DNA of 64,000 nucleotides from Odontocerum albicorne (taxonomy: Eukaryota > Arthropoda > Insecta > Trichoptera > Odontoceridae). Where the stretch lies: positions 15,670,345 through 15,734,344 of the forward strand of contig OX463863.1 of NCBI GenBank assembly GCA_949825065.1. Direction: 5' to 3'. Shown piece after piece: positions 36,031 through 46,794 of the stretch (its first letter is position 1; the number at the start of each line of letters is the position of its first letter). Both the position numbers and the translations under genes were made by a program. The notes below the pieces were generated by a model. That model saw only the letters and a program-made list of their open reading frames with translations, did no database searches and was not told the DNA's origin.

Positions 36031-36755
36031 GCTCGCCTGCAAACACTTGCTTGTTAAGACCTGTTGAACTGAATCACTGGTCAGTTGTATTTTTTGTGTA
36101 CATTGGAAAATAAAGTAATCACTACGACTTTAATTCCGAGTTATTTAACACTTCATTTTAAATACAATCTGTAGGGTTTATTACCAGACGGCAATCTCTT
36201 CCAACTAATCACTAAACAAAGTACAATGTCTTTAACTCATCCAATGCTGAGAATACGCCTGACGTGTCCATGTGAACATCTGCTTCATGCTCAGAACACG
36301 CGCGGTGTATCCATGACTAAATATTGTTAGTGTATTACATCAGCACACGATATTCGTTTATTACTTCAGAACATTCCATCGCATTCGGACGTTTTCGCAT
36401 TGTAAAGTTGAGTTTACACCCGCAGTTGTAAATAATATTTGTTCTAGTTTTTATTCCATTTGTTTACATTGTGATATTGTGGCATTATTTTTAGAGACTT
36501 GATAATAATATTAATTGGACTATTTCTCTAGCGCTGTTTTGTGAAAAGGTCACTGCAAGGGATATTTATTGTAGATACATTTTGTTTATGTTTTCTAGTT
36601 ATTTTCAATTTTGAATGAGTGACATAGTGAATTGTGAGCAAAAAGAAGGGCCTTTTGAAAAATATATTATAGTAATTTGTGTACATAGTGATATTTAGTA
36701 TCATATAAGTTTATTTTTGATTTTACGAAAAAAATACGTTTACTTACCTTGAAAA

Positions 36756-37975
36756 ATGGATCGCCTGTCGAGCTCTAAAAGACAAAGGATTGAGGATGAT
36801 ATGGATGATTCATTTAGTGGCGTTAGTGATGAGGAATTCACCATCATCGAGGATGATTCTGAATTTGAGTCAGATATTGAAAATGATGACAATATTCAAA
36901 TTCAAACTGTTTCACAAACATCTAGAACATCAGACGTTAGCTCTACGCAATGGTCGAATATAAAAAAACAACCAGCCTCTACACCATTTTCAAAAATACC
37001 CGGGCTGAAAATTGAGATCTCAAGTAAAGAACCAATAGGTTATTTTGATTACATTTTCAATGAAGATTTATACAACCTTGTGATAAGCCAAACCAAATTG
37101 TATGCAATTTGTAAGTATTGTCCAAATTAAAAGGTGATACAAGCAGAATCACGCGATGGAAAAATGTCACTATAGTTCAGAAATTCTAGGATGAGTCCTG
37201 TGATAGCTCACAAATTTGCCCCAATACAACCTTGTAACGATGTTCAGTAATTTTAATTATTTTACCAACTTTAATATAAGCCTCAATTCTAATAAATAGC
37301 AAGTTATTTAGGGAATACATTACATAAGATTGTTTTGGGCCAAATTTGTGAGCTGTCACAGGACTCATCCTAGAATTTCCGAACTATAAAGACGAAATGA
37401 GAGTGTGGTTGGGTTTACTACTACACACCGGAACAATACGTTTGAACCGGTTGAGTGACTACCGGAAGACGGGCTACCTATTCAATTTACCGGTATTTTC
37501 ACAATTCATGTCAAGAGATTTACTCATATTACGGGCACTTCATTTCAACAATAATGAAGAAGATCTGTCGAGCTTGGCAAAAGTCAGGGCATTGATTGAT
37601 TTTTTCAATGGAAGGATGGAGGTTATTTATGATCCACACAGACAACTATCGATAGATGAATCGTTGGTTCTTGGGAGAGGCCGATTAATTTTTCGCCAAT
37701 ACATAAAAGGCAAAAAGGCCAAGTATGGTATAAAACTTTACATGTTAGGGAAATCAAGTGGATTAGCCGTAAAAATAATTGTATATGGTGGATCATCAGA
37801 TGAAGAGTTAGGTGGCAAAAGCCACACTAATAAAGTCGTTAAGATATTGCTGAAGGGGTAGACGGGAGTCGGATATTCAATTTACATGGATAATTTCTAT
37901 AATAGTGATCCTCTAATTTACATGGATAATTTCTATAATAGTGTTACATGGATAATTTCTATAATAGCTCTCTAA
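36756..37975 (+). pseudogene. piggyBac A transposase, copy 3 (interrupted and truncated)
   Basis: It starts MDRLSSSKRQRIEDD with a three-codon addition (DMD). The frame breaks near 37,110 (LYAICKYCPN then stop), is split by the MITE at 37,173-37,386, and resumes at DEMRVWLGLLLHTGTIRLN. The first catalytic motif has Gly for Trp next to it (LSIDESLVLGRGR). A stop at 37,859 precedes YMDNFYNS, which is present three times. The third Asp and the cysteine domain are absent. Confidence 0.85.
37173..37386. mobile_element. MITE inserted in piggyBac A copy 3
   Basis: TA (37,171-72 and 37,387-88) flanks a 214-base element with the same ends as 16,859-17,073. In piggyBac A copy 1 the target reads 'aaatgtcactaaagatga', which is the empty site. 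This orders the events: piggyBac first, MITE later. Confidence 0.85.
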
Positions 37976-39758
37976 GAGGGAAAATACCCTTTGTTTAATT
38001 CAATATATAGTGTTTAAACTCAATATTTTCTCAATATTATAGTCAATTTGATGTTTTTTTATAGGGTAACTCATAACATTGTTAATAATTGTAACACAAT
38101 ATTAGATAAAATTAGATAAAAAACACATCTGCTAGAAACACAAGAACCTTTTTATAATTCAAGTCTGTCAATAAGAATTAAGTAATGACATTTGCATGTT
38201 GTAATTCATCAATTGTGAGAATTGGGCAGCTTCATGTCTAGTTTGATATTTTTAATACAGACGTTGGTTAGTTCAGGAGGTTCCTTCTCCAGCATTACCT
38301 CAATCGTAGGTCACCTTTGCCACATTGTTTGTAAAACAGTTATGAATAACCAAAGATTTATAATTAACTAATAACCAATTGACTAACGTTAGTAAACTGG
38401 CGATGTTTGCTCGTGTCCATACCGTCACGAAAATATGTGGATTCGAGGCTTTGCAATGTAATAACATGCCTTTTTTGGGTTTGTGTCATATTTTTTCTTT
38501 TCTTATAGTACACAAGCATCAAACATCGAAAAAACAACTTGTTTTTTTCCATCTATAAAATGGCGTAAATAAAATTTCTCAAGCTTTGTGCTAAATAATT
38601 ACTTTTCATATTGAAATTAAGTTTCCAACAAAAGTTTGTCCCAATAACATCTATCAAGAAATACAAAAACAAAACTGAATAACGCGATATGCATAAAGTA
38701 AAATAACTATGAACAATGAAAGTCCCTTAATTAGAAAAATAATAAGTCATGATTTGTATTTTTCACCATTTTCAGGGTCACGTTATTGACTTTTGGTAAT
38801 GAATTCTACTGTTACGAGTAATTTGAAAAACCGTGTTATGGAATCATAATAATACGTAATGATTTTCGCCAAAAAGAATTTATGAATATCAACAATTTGA
38901 AATTTTCCACGCAAATCACAGATCCAAGTTTGCTCTTTAAACAGTGCTATTTAAACTGTCCTTTTATTATTATTACTATCCACGTAGTAGTTAGACCCGG
39001 TAGTGAGACCACAAATAGGGCGATCGATGAATTATGCGCCGACAAGTGGATAAATTCTCGCCTCCCCCCTATATCTAAAGATTCAATATCAAAATATCTC
39101 AAGATTATTATCGTAAGTATGGGATTTTGATTGTTCTTTTGATATAAAATATTCTTTTACTATACCTTCAATTATTTCACAATTTTGAAAATTAATTTAT
39201 CAAAACTGTTGAATTATTGTTTATAATATTGTTATCAAGTGCACTACCAAATAAAAACCTGTCATACATTATCATATTTATACTACGTGTGCAAACATAA
39301 ATATAGTACGTGACCATGTCAGTATCAAATGAGTGACGATTATTCAATTCATACGTGTTGGCTGCTCATAAAAGAATGTACATATTTTTTAAAATTAATT
39401 TTACAATTTAATATGTTATGTCTCAATATTGCATCAATATGTCGACAAAACTTTACTTAACTTACATTTTTTACAATAAGAAAAAATAGCCGCGATATTC
39501 CCAGGCGTTGGAAAATGCCACGTAAATTCAAACTGTTTCTGTTTTGATCGTGTAATTCGTAATTTGATTTTTTTTGTGAAATTTGATCCCTTGAATTTCG
39601 AATCCATGAACTTATACTGTAATTGTTTTATTGAATATTTTTTTCTGAAATAGTTATCTTTATATTTAAGATTTATTTTCAACAATGGGACAGCTCTTAT
39701 CAGATGAATTTGATCCAAATGACCCTTTTAGTGTATTATCTCCAAAATTCGAAGAAAG
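37976..39758. other. Unrecognised AT-rich segment with one possible exon
   Basis: This stretch has no paralogue elsewhere in the window. On the plus strand, 'tatccacgtag' near 38,980 and 'attatc|gtaagt' near 39,113 bracket an open segment encoding VRPGSETTNRAIDELCADKW and INSRLPPISKDSISKYL. It could be an internal exon, but I recognise no family. Other open frames here (38,364-38,552 and 39,434-39,718, minus) show nothing recognisable. Confidence 0.25.
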
Positions 39759-39760
39759 TA

Positions 39761-41023
39761 TTAGGTGTACAAATAAGTTTCCGCCGTTTTTTATAAAAAA
39801 ATGGGCATTTATTGTGAAAGAACGGAACCTCATGTTTTATTCGAAGTAGTACCCATCGCTTGCCACTACTTTTCCCTATCTTTCTGTCAGCATACGAATA
39901 CCGCGTCAGTCATCATCATCATCTTTTGAGGCTATCCACGAATCGACTCAATTTTTGGTATCTTCATATGATGTGAAGTGCTGCTCAGACAGGCCATGCG
40001 TCATCGATCAAAACAAGTGGTAATCAGAAGGAGCAATGTCTGGTGAATACAGCGGGTGGGGTAAAACTTCTCAATTGAGTGTTTCCAAATAGGTTTTGAC
40101 CGGTGCCGCAACATGTGGACTAGCATTATCATGCAGGAGAATAATTTTGTCGTGTCTGGCGTAGTAGTGGGCGCGCTTTTCCTCGAGTGCTCGACTCAAT
40201 CTCATCAATTATGTTCGGTAGACAGCCCCAGCAATGGTTTCATTCGGTTTGAGCAACTCATAATACACGACACCAAGCTGATCCCACCAAATACACAACA
40301 AGAGTTTTTTTCCATGAATATTTGGCTTAGCCGTAGATGTTGAAGCATGACCAGGGGATCCCCATGATTTCTTCCTTTTTGGATTATCATAATGGATGCA
40401 TTTTTCATCACCAGTGATTATATGGTGCAGAAAACCCTTTCGTTTATGCCTGGCAAGCAGCATTTCACATGTGGAAAATTGGCATTCAAAGTTTCTCCGT
40501 GTCAGTTCATATGAATCCCAATTTCTTTGTTTTTGAATCATTCCCAATGATTTCAACCCATGTGAAATTGCTTGTTGAGTCACTCCTAATGTAAGTGCAA
40601 GTTCTTCTTGCGTTTGGCACGAATCTTGATCCAATAATACTTCCAATTCCGCGTCTTCGTACACTTTCGGCCTTCCGCTACGTTCTTTGTCTTCGATGTC
40701 AAATTCACCGTTCTTAAACTTTTGAAACCACTCACGACAACTTCTCTCACTTAAGGCAGCCTCAACATATGCTTCTACAAGCAATCGATGCGCCTCAGCT
40801 GCAGATTTCTTCAAATTGAAGAAGTAAATCAAAAGTTCCCGCAAATGACGCTTATTCGGCTCAAAACTTGACATTTTTGAACACAAAAAAATATGTTATA
40901 CTGATAAAAATTCACTAATATTTCAAGGTCATGTTGTTGACAGATGTCCAACCTTACGATAATGACATTTTACATCTGACAATTTTAACCATAACTTACT
41001 GGTGGCGCCAACTTTTAACCCAA
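39761..41023 (-). mobile_element. mariner copy I (cecropia/Mos1-like protein)
   Basis: TA at 39,759-60 and 41,024-25 flank the element. The left end is TTAGGTGTACAAATAAGTTT and the right end (complement) is TTGGGTTAAAAGTTGGCGCC, imperfect but related. The length of 1.26 kb is that of a complete mariner. The transposase is on the minus strand and is broken in its C-terminal third. Confidence 0.75.
40209..40886 (-). pseudogene. mariner transposase I (C-terminal part frameshifted)
   Basis: From MCSKMSSFEPNKRHLRELL it holds the first helix-turn-helix, the linker GRPKVYEDAELEVLLDQD, the second helix-turn-helix (EELALTLGVTQQAIS) and the first catalytic Asp in ITGDEKCIHYDNPK. The typical Trp after GDEK is Cys here. 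The readable frame ends at NETIAGAVYRT. Beyond it, to about 39,780, fragments of the rest are in other frames with stops, so the second and third aspartates are not in frame. The usual length is about 345 residues. Confidence 0.85.
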
Positions 41024-41582
41024 TAGTATTTACGAAGATGTCGAAAAAGACAGTGTTCTTTGCGGATATTCAAACTTGTCTGAATCCAGTTTCAATACTG
41101 TATTGTCAGTTAGTGAATTTTTCGACGCAAGTTATGGTAATGTGGATTCAATCGATGGACACAATCGGAAAGTTATGATTGGTCAATTCGGACATGATCT
41201 TTTTTGATTGGTTTGAAGCCTGGACAAAATTCTTTTTGAAAAAAATACTGGTTTTTTATTATGATTGTCAAATGATTTATGTGCTATTTTCATTTAAATG
41301 AAAATGTTTAAAGGCTCCGTACCATCGATAAGAAGAAATCTGCTTTATCAACTCAGTTTTTGTATCCAATGGACTTGATCTTTTTTGAATGTTACCTCCT
41401 CAAATAAGATAACTACTGGCTCTCAATTTTACCTCCCGCCATCCATCTGGAAGACTCTGGAGCAAATAGACAACAGTCGATCACTGATAAATAAATAACA
41501 GTGTGTATGGATGGAATGTGATGTAAAAAAAAAGGCATACCATATTGTGGGTGACTCAACAGTGGGGTTGTCTGGCTTTTCC
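41024..41582. other. Spacer, no gene recognised
   Basis: It includes short open segments such as 'ttctttgcggatattcaaac' near 41,060, but nothing I can attach to a family. Confidence 0.35.
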
Positions 41583-42356
41583 CTACCTCGGAAGGAATAA
41601 TGAATATAGGTTTATTGATTGCAACATAGCATGTACATTTCCAAAAGTTACAAAGCTCTCGTGGTAAGCGATGATTCGTTGTGTAAATAACACAGATTTA
41701 AAAGTATCAATTCTCGGTAGTATGATAATCTTTTGAAGATCAGCTGAAACACACAGAGAATCGGGATAAACATTGGCTGCATCTTTTTGGTAGGCTTCCC
41801 TCGCAGCATCAGCTCGTTGTTTGTGTGTTATAAAATAAACACAAATGTCCCGATCATCTGGCATACAATGTTCTTTATGAAGTGTGTAATGCTCACATTC
41901 CTCATGCCCCAATTTGGTAAAATGTAATTTCATCTCCTTGAACACATTTCTATGTGCATCATACGAGCACTTCAGATGCGGATGTTTCATTATGAAATCT
42001 TGATGCATCAAAGTTACACTAATGTCACTTGGCAAGTAACGAATATAGGGAGCATGCTCCCTTCTATAATGAGAAATCGTAGGGTGAAAAAGTTCAATAC
42101 GTGCAGAAATTGGGACCTTGTCTATTTTATTACCTGCGGCTTGTTAACCTCGTCCATCTTTGAATATGGTTAATGAATATAGAGGCGTTTTCTTTTGTAT
42201 CCTGTACAAAACAGAATTTACCGTGATCCCCAAAGTTGTTAAAAAAAAACTTACAAACATGTGGCAGGGTATTTTGCTCATCTGTAAAATACTTCAAAGT
42301 GATTTTTTTTAAGATAGCCTGTTTTTTTAATGGTTTACGTTGACAGTTTGCTAACA
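41583..42356 (-). pseudogene. Unclassified transposon-type ORF cut by a mariner
   Basis: The minus strand encodes (from 42,356) KPLKKQAILKKITLKYFTDE and a region with FVQDTKENASIFINHIQRW. After a one-base frame change comes ISHYRREHAPYIRYLPSDIS. Next are a Cys/His cluster (EECEHYTLHKEHC ... CVYFITHKQRADAAREAYQKD) and SADLQKIIILPR followed by VLFTQRIIAYHESFVTFG. Proteins with this Cys/His cluster and a 'DLQK-x-x-x-LPR' segment recur in insect genomes and look like transposases of a poorly classified family; I cannot name it. Its 5' part is cut off at the left end of mariner III. Confidence 0.45.
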
Positions 42357-42591
42357 TACGAGGGTGGTCCCATAAGTACCCGACCTGACGTATAGATGGC
42401 GGTTGTTGCTTTAAAAAATTACTATGGTAGAAAGTACTAAACTTATAAAGCTTATGTTTCAAGCTTTAAGACGCTACATTGTTTAGTATTTGTTTGGCAG
42501 CCATCAATAGTGAAGTCCAACCAATATCAAAGCCGAGCTAGATTCTACTCTGGGGGAGACTGCTCCTTCGTTTACAACAGTAAATTATTGG

Positions 42592-43422
42592 ATGGCAGAG
42601 TTTAAACGAGGCCGTACGAGCTGCCATGACGAACATCGCAGTGGTCGACCAAATGAGGTGACCACGCCAGAAATGGTAAAGAAAATCCACAAAATGGTAT
42701 TGGATGACCGTCGATTGAAAGTGCGCGAGCTAGCAGACATGATAGGCATTTTAAAAAGTGTTGTACATCGCATATTGACTGAAAATTTGGACATGAGAAA
42801 GCTGTGCGCAAGATGGATGGAACAAAAACAGCGTCGTGAGGATGTTTCAATCGAGTGTTTGGCGATGTTTCACAGCAATAAAGCTGAGTTTTTGCGTCGA
42901 TTCATAACCATTGATGAAACATGGGTCCATCACTTCACACCTGAGACGAAGGAACAGTCAAAACAATGGACTGAAAGGGGAGAATCGGCTCCAAAAAAGG
43001 CAAAGACAGTTCCATCTGCAGGCAAGGTCATGGCGTCAGTTTTTTGGTATGCGCGTGGGATAAATTTCATTGATTATCTTCAAAAAAGAAAAACAATCAA
43101 CGGCGAGTATTATGCGAACTTATTGCAGCGTTTGTATGATGAAATCAAGAAAAAACGGTTGTTACATCAAGAAAATGCACCAGTTCACACATCCGTTATC
43201 GCGGTGGCCAAAATCAATAAATTAAAGTTCGAATTGCTTCCTGTGGTTGATGGTGGATCTGTGGTTGATCAAGAGGTTAATCTGTGGTTGATCGAGCGCC
43301 TCAAAATAATCTCCAATTATTTTGAGGCGCTCGATGGTTCTCACTATAAACAGGGTATTGAAGCTATTGAACATCGCGGGGAAAAGTGTGTCGAGCTGAA
43401 AGGAGACTATGTTGAGAAATAA
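42592..43422 (+). pseudogene. mariner transposase III (catalytic residues lost)
   Basis: The frame starts within the first HTH (MAEFKRGRTSCHDEHRSGRP; upstream NIKAELDSTLGETAPSFTTV is also readable). It continues with a second HTH (VRELADMIGILKSVVHRIL), then the first Asp in ITIDETWVHHFTPETKEQS. The second motif reads LLHQENAPVHTS, with Glu for the catalytic Asp. The third (normally PYSPDLAPSD) is replaced by DGGSVVDQEVNLWLIERLK, encoded by filler DNA at 43,241-43,315. The C-terminus ELKGDYVEK is normal. It cannot transpose, yet a long frame persists across the filler. Confidence 0.85.
43291..43335. repeat. 20-bp perfect inverted repeat in templated filler
   Basis: 43,291-43,310 (ATCGAGCGCCTCAAAATAAT) and 43,316-43,335 are exact inverted copies with a five-base loop. 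The right arm is normal mariner coding sequence (YFEALDG). Three direct copies of ctgtggttgat precede it at 43,241, 43,259 and 43,282. Confidence 0.9.
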
Positions 43423-43532
43423 AAATGTTTTTTCCCAAATTTGTTGTGTTGTTATTTGTTAGATCGGGTACTTTTGGGACTACCGTTTGTATAAAAAAAA
43501 ACAACACAAAATACCACACTCAAGAGCTCATA

Positions 43533-44705
43533 CGAGGGTTGCTACTTAAGTTTAGAGACGACAGGTATAAACAAATATTTATCATCAAAAATGGCTTTAT
43601 TGTTTTTCAAAATACTTTCCACGAAGATCAATATACTTTTGTATGCGTTTGAACCAATTTTCAAGCACTTTTCTATTCCAAAGGAGGTAACTTCAAAACA
43701 TGCGTTTGGAACGCATCAACCGCTTCTTCAGGAGTCGAAAAACGTTGACCTCGTAATTTATTTTTGATATTCGGGAATAAAAAGAAGTCATTGAGTGCCA
43801 AATCATGGCTGTATGGCGGATGACCCATTGATTTGATGTTTTGAGTGCTCAAAAAGTCACTTGTTTGAGCCGATGTGTTAGAGCTCGCATTGTCGTGGTG
43901 GAGAATGATCCGTCTTCGGCGGTTGGTTTTCCTCATTTCTCCGAACACTTCTGGCAAACAAATGGTGGTGTACCATTCAGAATCGACCGTACGACGTACC
44001 ACTAAAGGCACTGTTGCGACATGACCATTTATACTGAAGAAATAAACATTTGCTTTGAAGTGCTTCGTGGGCGAACAACTTTTGTTGGATTTGGTTCGTC
44101 TTGAAAGACCCATACAGTCGACTACTGTTTAGTTTCTAGCTCATATGCATAGATCCATGATTCGTCACCTGTCACGATCTTATAGACGTCTTTTGAAGCC
44201 CCGCGATCGAGTTTTTTAACATTTCTTTGGACCAATCGACACGAGGCTTTTTTTGAGCGATTGTCAAATTATGCGGTATCCAATGCGAACAAATCTTTTT
44301 GATGGCCAAATGTTCATGCAATATTGAATGTATGCGAGTGCAACTAATGCCCAAACATGCCTCAATCTCAAGATGTCACATGACGATCTTGCAATATCAG
44401 TTCACGCACATGTTTTCTGGCACAACAACCGATTTTGGACGACCTTCACGAAATTCATCCTGGAGCGAACTACTACCACGATTGAATTCGGAAAACCAGC
44501 AAAACACGGCCCGGGATGGTGCTTCATCACCAAAAGTCTCCGCGAGTTGATCGGCACACTGTTGTTGAGTTAGTCAACGTCGAAAATCATAAAAAACCAT
44601 CGCACGAAAATGTTCATGATTTAATTCCATTTTTGGCCGAGATAAATTTTCAAGTCACTGTAAACAACACAAATAGCACTTGTATGACAAAACTTTCTGA
44701 GCACG
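43533..44705 (-). mobile_element. mariner copy IV
   Basis: The left end is TA-CGAGGGTTGCTACTTAAG at 43,531. The right end lies near 44,705, where the complement reads TA-CGTGCTCAGAAAGTTTTG. The 391-bp derivative at 25,735-26,125 is a shortened relative with the same terminal sequences. It starts 42 bases after mariner III. Confidence 0.7.
43673..44354 (-). pseudogene. mariner transposase IV (frameshifted)
   Basis: 44,354-44,172 encodes the second HTH and linker (HSILHEHLAIKKICSHWIP). 44,113-43,673 encodes SCSPTKHFKANVYFFSING, then the second Asp in ILHHDNASSNTS, the third in HPPYSHDLALNDFFLFP and the C-terminus. The first Asp region, between the two, is out of frame. Family: DD(34)D mariner. 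Confidence 0.8.
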
Positions 44706-44849
44706 TATACCATTAAAAACGTCAAACTTTACGACGCTGATGTCATATTTGTCCCGGAGAGGATGTGTTTTGCTTGTAATTGTTTAACAATAGCTGGTAT
44801 TTTGATTTTTCTTTTCCTTTCTGTACCTCGTTTTGTCAGAGATGGAAGT

Positions 44850-45735
44850 TAATTTTGTAGAGAAGAGTCAGATCCTTCAACAATTTCAACATTCTCAATT
44901 GTTGTCCAAGTATTATAATTATAACTGGGTTCAATGTCCAACAACTTTCCGATTGGTACATCCGATGTACACCTTATCGCAGTCGTTGCAGGGAATTTCG
45001 TTAGCCCCTTGAAGTTCATTGTCCACTCTGTCAACCGGATGGGGCAGTGACTCATTTACTTTCCAGTCTGTACTGTATACAGTGCGGATCTTGAATTTGC
45101 GGAGAGTCTGACCGAGCCTGTCTGTCACCCCTTTGATGTAAGGCAGGGTACAGGTACTTAAGTGTTTTACGGAATCAGTCTCAGATGTTGAAGGTTTGCT
45201 TTTGCGGCATGCTGTTGTTATTTGGTGTTTTGAAAAGGCATTATCCAATAGGATTTGGTTGATATTTTCAGTTTCTTCTTTGATATGGTCCCAATCTGTC
45301 AGTCTCTGTGATCTTGCGATTAGTGTTCTTGCGACTGATGCAATCTGTGACGGATGGTGGTGTGAAGCAGCATGTAAATATCTATTGGTATGCGTTTCTT
45401 TTCTGTACACCATCTGAGATAGTGAGTCATCATTCTTTTTGGATACGAGTAAATCTAAAAATGGTAGCGAGTCGTTCTGCTCCATCTCCATGGTGAATTT
45501 AATTGAGGAGTGTAACGAGTTGATGTGCTGTAGGAACTCCTCAAGATTTTCTTTTCCATGGGGCCAGATGGCAAACGTGTCATCCACGTATCTTTTGTAG
45601 AAATATGGTTTGTACTTAGTTTTTTAGAAAACTTCTTGTTCAAAATACATAAGAAAGATGTCTGCAATCACGATACATAAAGGGCTGCCCATTGGTGAAC
45701 GAAACCATAAATTTGATTAAAAACAACCTCAATTT
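44850..45735 (-). pseudogene. Penelope-like retroelement relic: reverse transcriptase end and GIY-YIG region
   Basis: The minus strand reads MGSPLCIVIADIFL-like residues near 45,690, then after a frame break YVDDTFAIWPHGKEN (active-site Asp pair). LPFLDLLVSKKNDDS and THTNRYLHAASHHHPSQIA follow, with LPYIKGVTDRLGQTLRKFKI near the end. The last part, EIPCNDCDKVYIGCTNR, fits the start of the GIY-YIG endonuclease, whose catalytic remainder is frameshifted and lost. This order of motifs is specific to Penelope-like elements, which combine a telomerase-related reverse transcriptase with a GIY-YIG nuclease. The 5' part is missing. Confidence 0.8.
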
Positions 45736-45829
45736 CTCAGATGGCATTATCGATTTAATTTCACACTGTTTAAATGATACGTTTTTTCTTTACAACAATA
45801 CGTATTATAAACAGCTTCTCAATTGAGAA

Positions 45830-46013
45830 TTTTCAGTGCCCCAGTAGCGGCTATTCTGTTTATTATCAAAGCCAGCTAAGTGGAAATGTGCTTGGTCGCT
45901 CATGATGACTTTTTGTGGTCGTCTATACCGACCTGTAAAACCCAAACACTCTAATCTAGCCGCCATTTATGGTAATTTGCCTGTAGCTCTTGTGTCAATT
46001 AAATTTTATACGT
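45830..46013 (-). pseudogene. Decayed DDE domain downstream of the HTH exon
   Basis: After the exon 2 stop, the minus strand holds broken pieces. Near 45,838-45,901 it reads MSDQAHFHLAGFDNKQNSRY and WGTENS, the first catalytic block of DUF4817-type insect transposases (normally SDEAHF; here Gln for Glu). Nothing further of the catalytic domain follows. Confidence 0.6.
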
Positions 46014-46492
46014 TTAAAAATTTAAATCATTTTTGATAATTTTTAACAAACATGATGGAGACATTCTCAATTCTTGGGCACGGCGTCTATGAGAGATGGA
46101 CGGACGTTCAGCAACACTCTGCCTCACTGCATCAATATTTTCTGGCGTACGTTGGCTACGTTGTCGCCCAGACTTTGCTTTATCTCCCAGTGTATGCAAA
46201 TTTTCAAAATTATTCATTACACGCTGAATGGTTGACTTGCTTGGCACATTTAAACCAAAAAAATTCCGCAATTTTCTTTGCGTATTCACAATTGAACAAT
46301 TATTCAAATAAAATGTTTTAATAACTTCAACACGTTGTTGCGGAGTTAGATGCTTACTACAGAATTGTTCTTTCTTTTCAATTTGAATTTCTTCCCTTTC
46401 ATTATTTAAGTGTGATTCCAAATGTGTCGTCTCATTTTCGGGATCAACGGAATTCTTCTCAGACTTGGTGAACACTGTCGAACACGTGGAAG
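46014..46492 (-). CDS. HTH gene candidate, exon 2: transposase-derived DNA-binding domain
   Basis: The acceptor (tattattttcag) sits before 46,492. The frame entered from exon 1 (phase 1) is open: T-S-T-C-S-T-V-F-T-K, an acidic/polar linker of about 45 residues, then LTPQQRVEVIKTFYLNNCSI. A second helix-turn-helix region follows (STIQRVMNNFENLHTLGDKA, SGRQRSQRTPENIDAV, then HRRRAQELRMSPSCLLKIIK), and the stop comes after NDLNF. These are the DNA-binding domains of DUF4817-type transposases. Joined to exon 1 the protein is 226 residues, without a catalytic domain. It would be a nuclear DNA-binding protein. Decay of a transposon into a chance frame is the alternative. Confidence 0.55.
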
Positions 46493-46794
46493 CTGAAAAT
46501 AATAAAAATAGATCAAAAGATTTATTTATTGAAAATATACAAAGCTCTTAAGTATATTTACAAACAATCTTTAGGAAGTCTTTTCAAAATTTATGATTTA
46601 ATATGAAAACTACACACTACACCTTAAGCCGCATGTGTTACTATCACATATCGGATGATCTACATAGGTGTTTTTTAAATTAATCTTCCCTTTTGCACAG
46701 TATAAATTGTCATTTTATTTTTATAAAACTGCTCAAGAACAAGGACACTAACGCAGGATTCAAACCCACTATAATTAATTTGTTTTTACATCGT

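Larger units (their letters stand above)
36232..37975 (+). mobile_element. piggyBac A, copy 3 (3' truncated, MITE-bearing)
   Basis: The left end has TTAA at 36,232-36,235 and CCAATGCTGAGA, as in copy 1. The right half is missing: after the second catalytic motif the sequence enters a short three-fold repeat (about 37,875-37,968) and then unrelated DNA. A MITE sits at 37,173-37,386. Confidence 0.8.
42359..43489 (+). mobile_element. mariner copy III with a rearranged interior
   Basis: TA at 42,357-58 and 43,490-91. The left end is CGAGGGTGGTCCCATAAGTA and the right end (complement) CAAACGGTAGTCCCAAAAGT; both go on with CCCGA. The length of 1.13 kb is about 150 bases short of a full element, matching the lost catalytic segment. 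The sequence left of it is the unclassified ORF and the sequence right of it is the 'acactcaagagctca' spacer block. These are not contiguous elsewhere, so a deletion or rearrangement accompanied or followed insertion. Confidence 0.8.

Noticed and set aside
39000..39110. Assigning the NRAIDELCADKW segment to a known protein family
   Set aside because: I could not link it to any family with confidence, so it is listed only as a possible exon.
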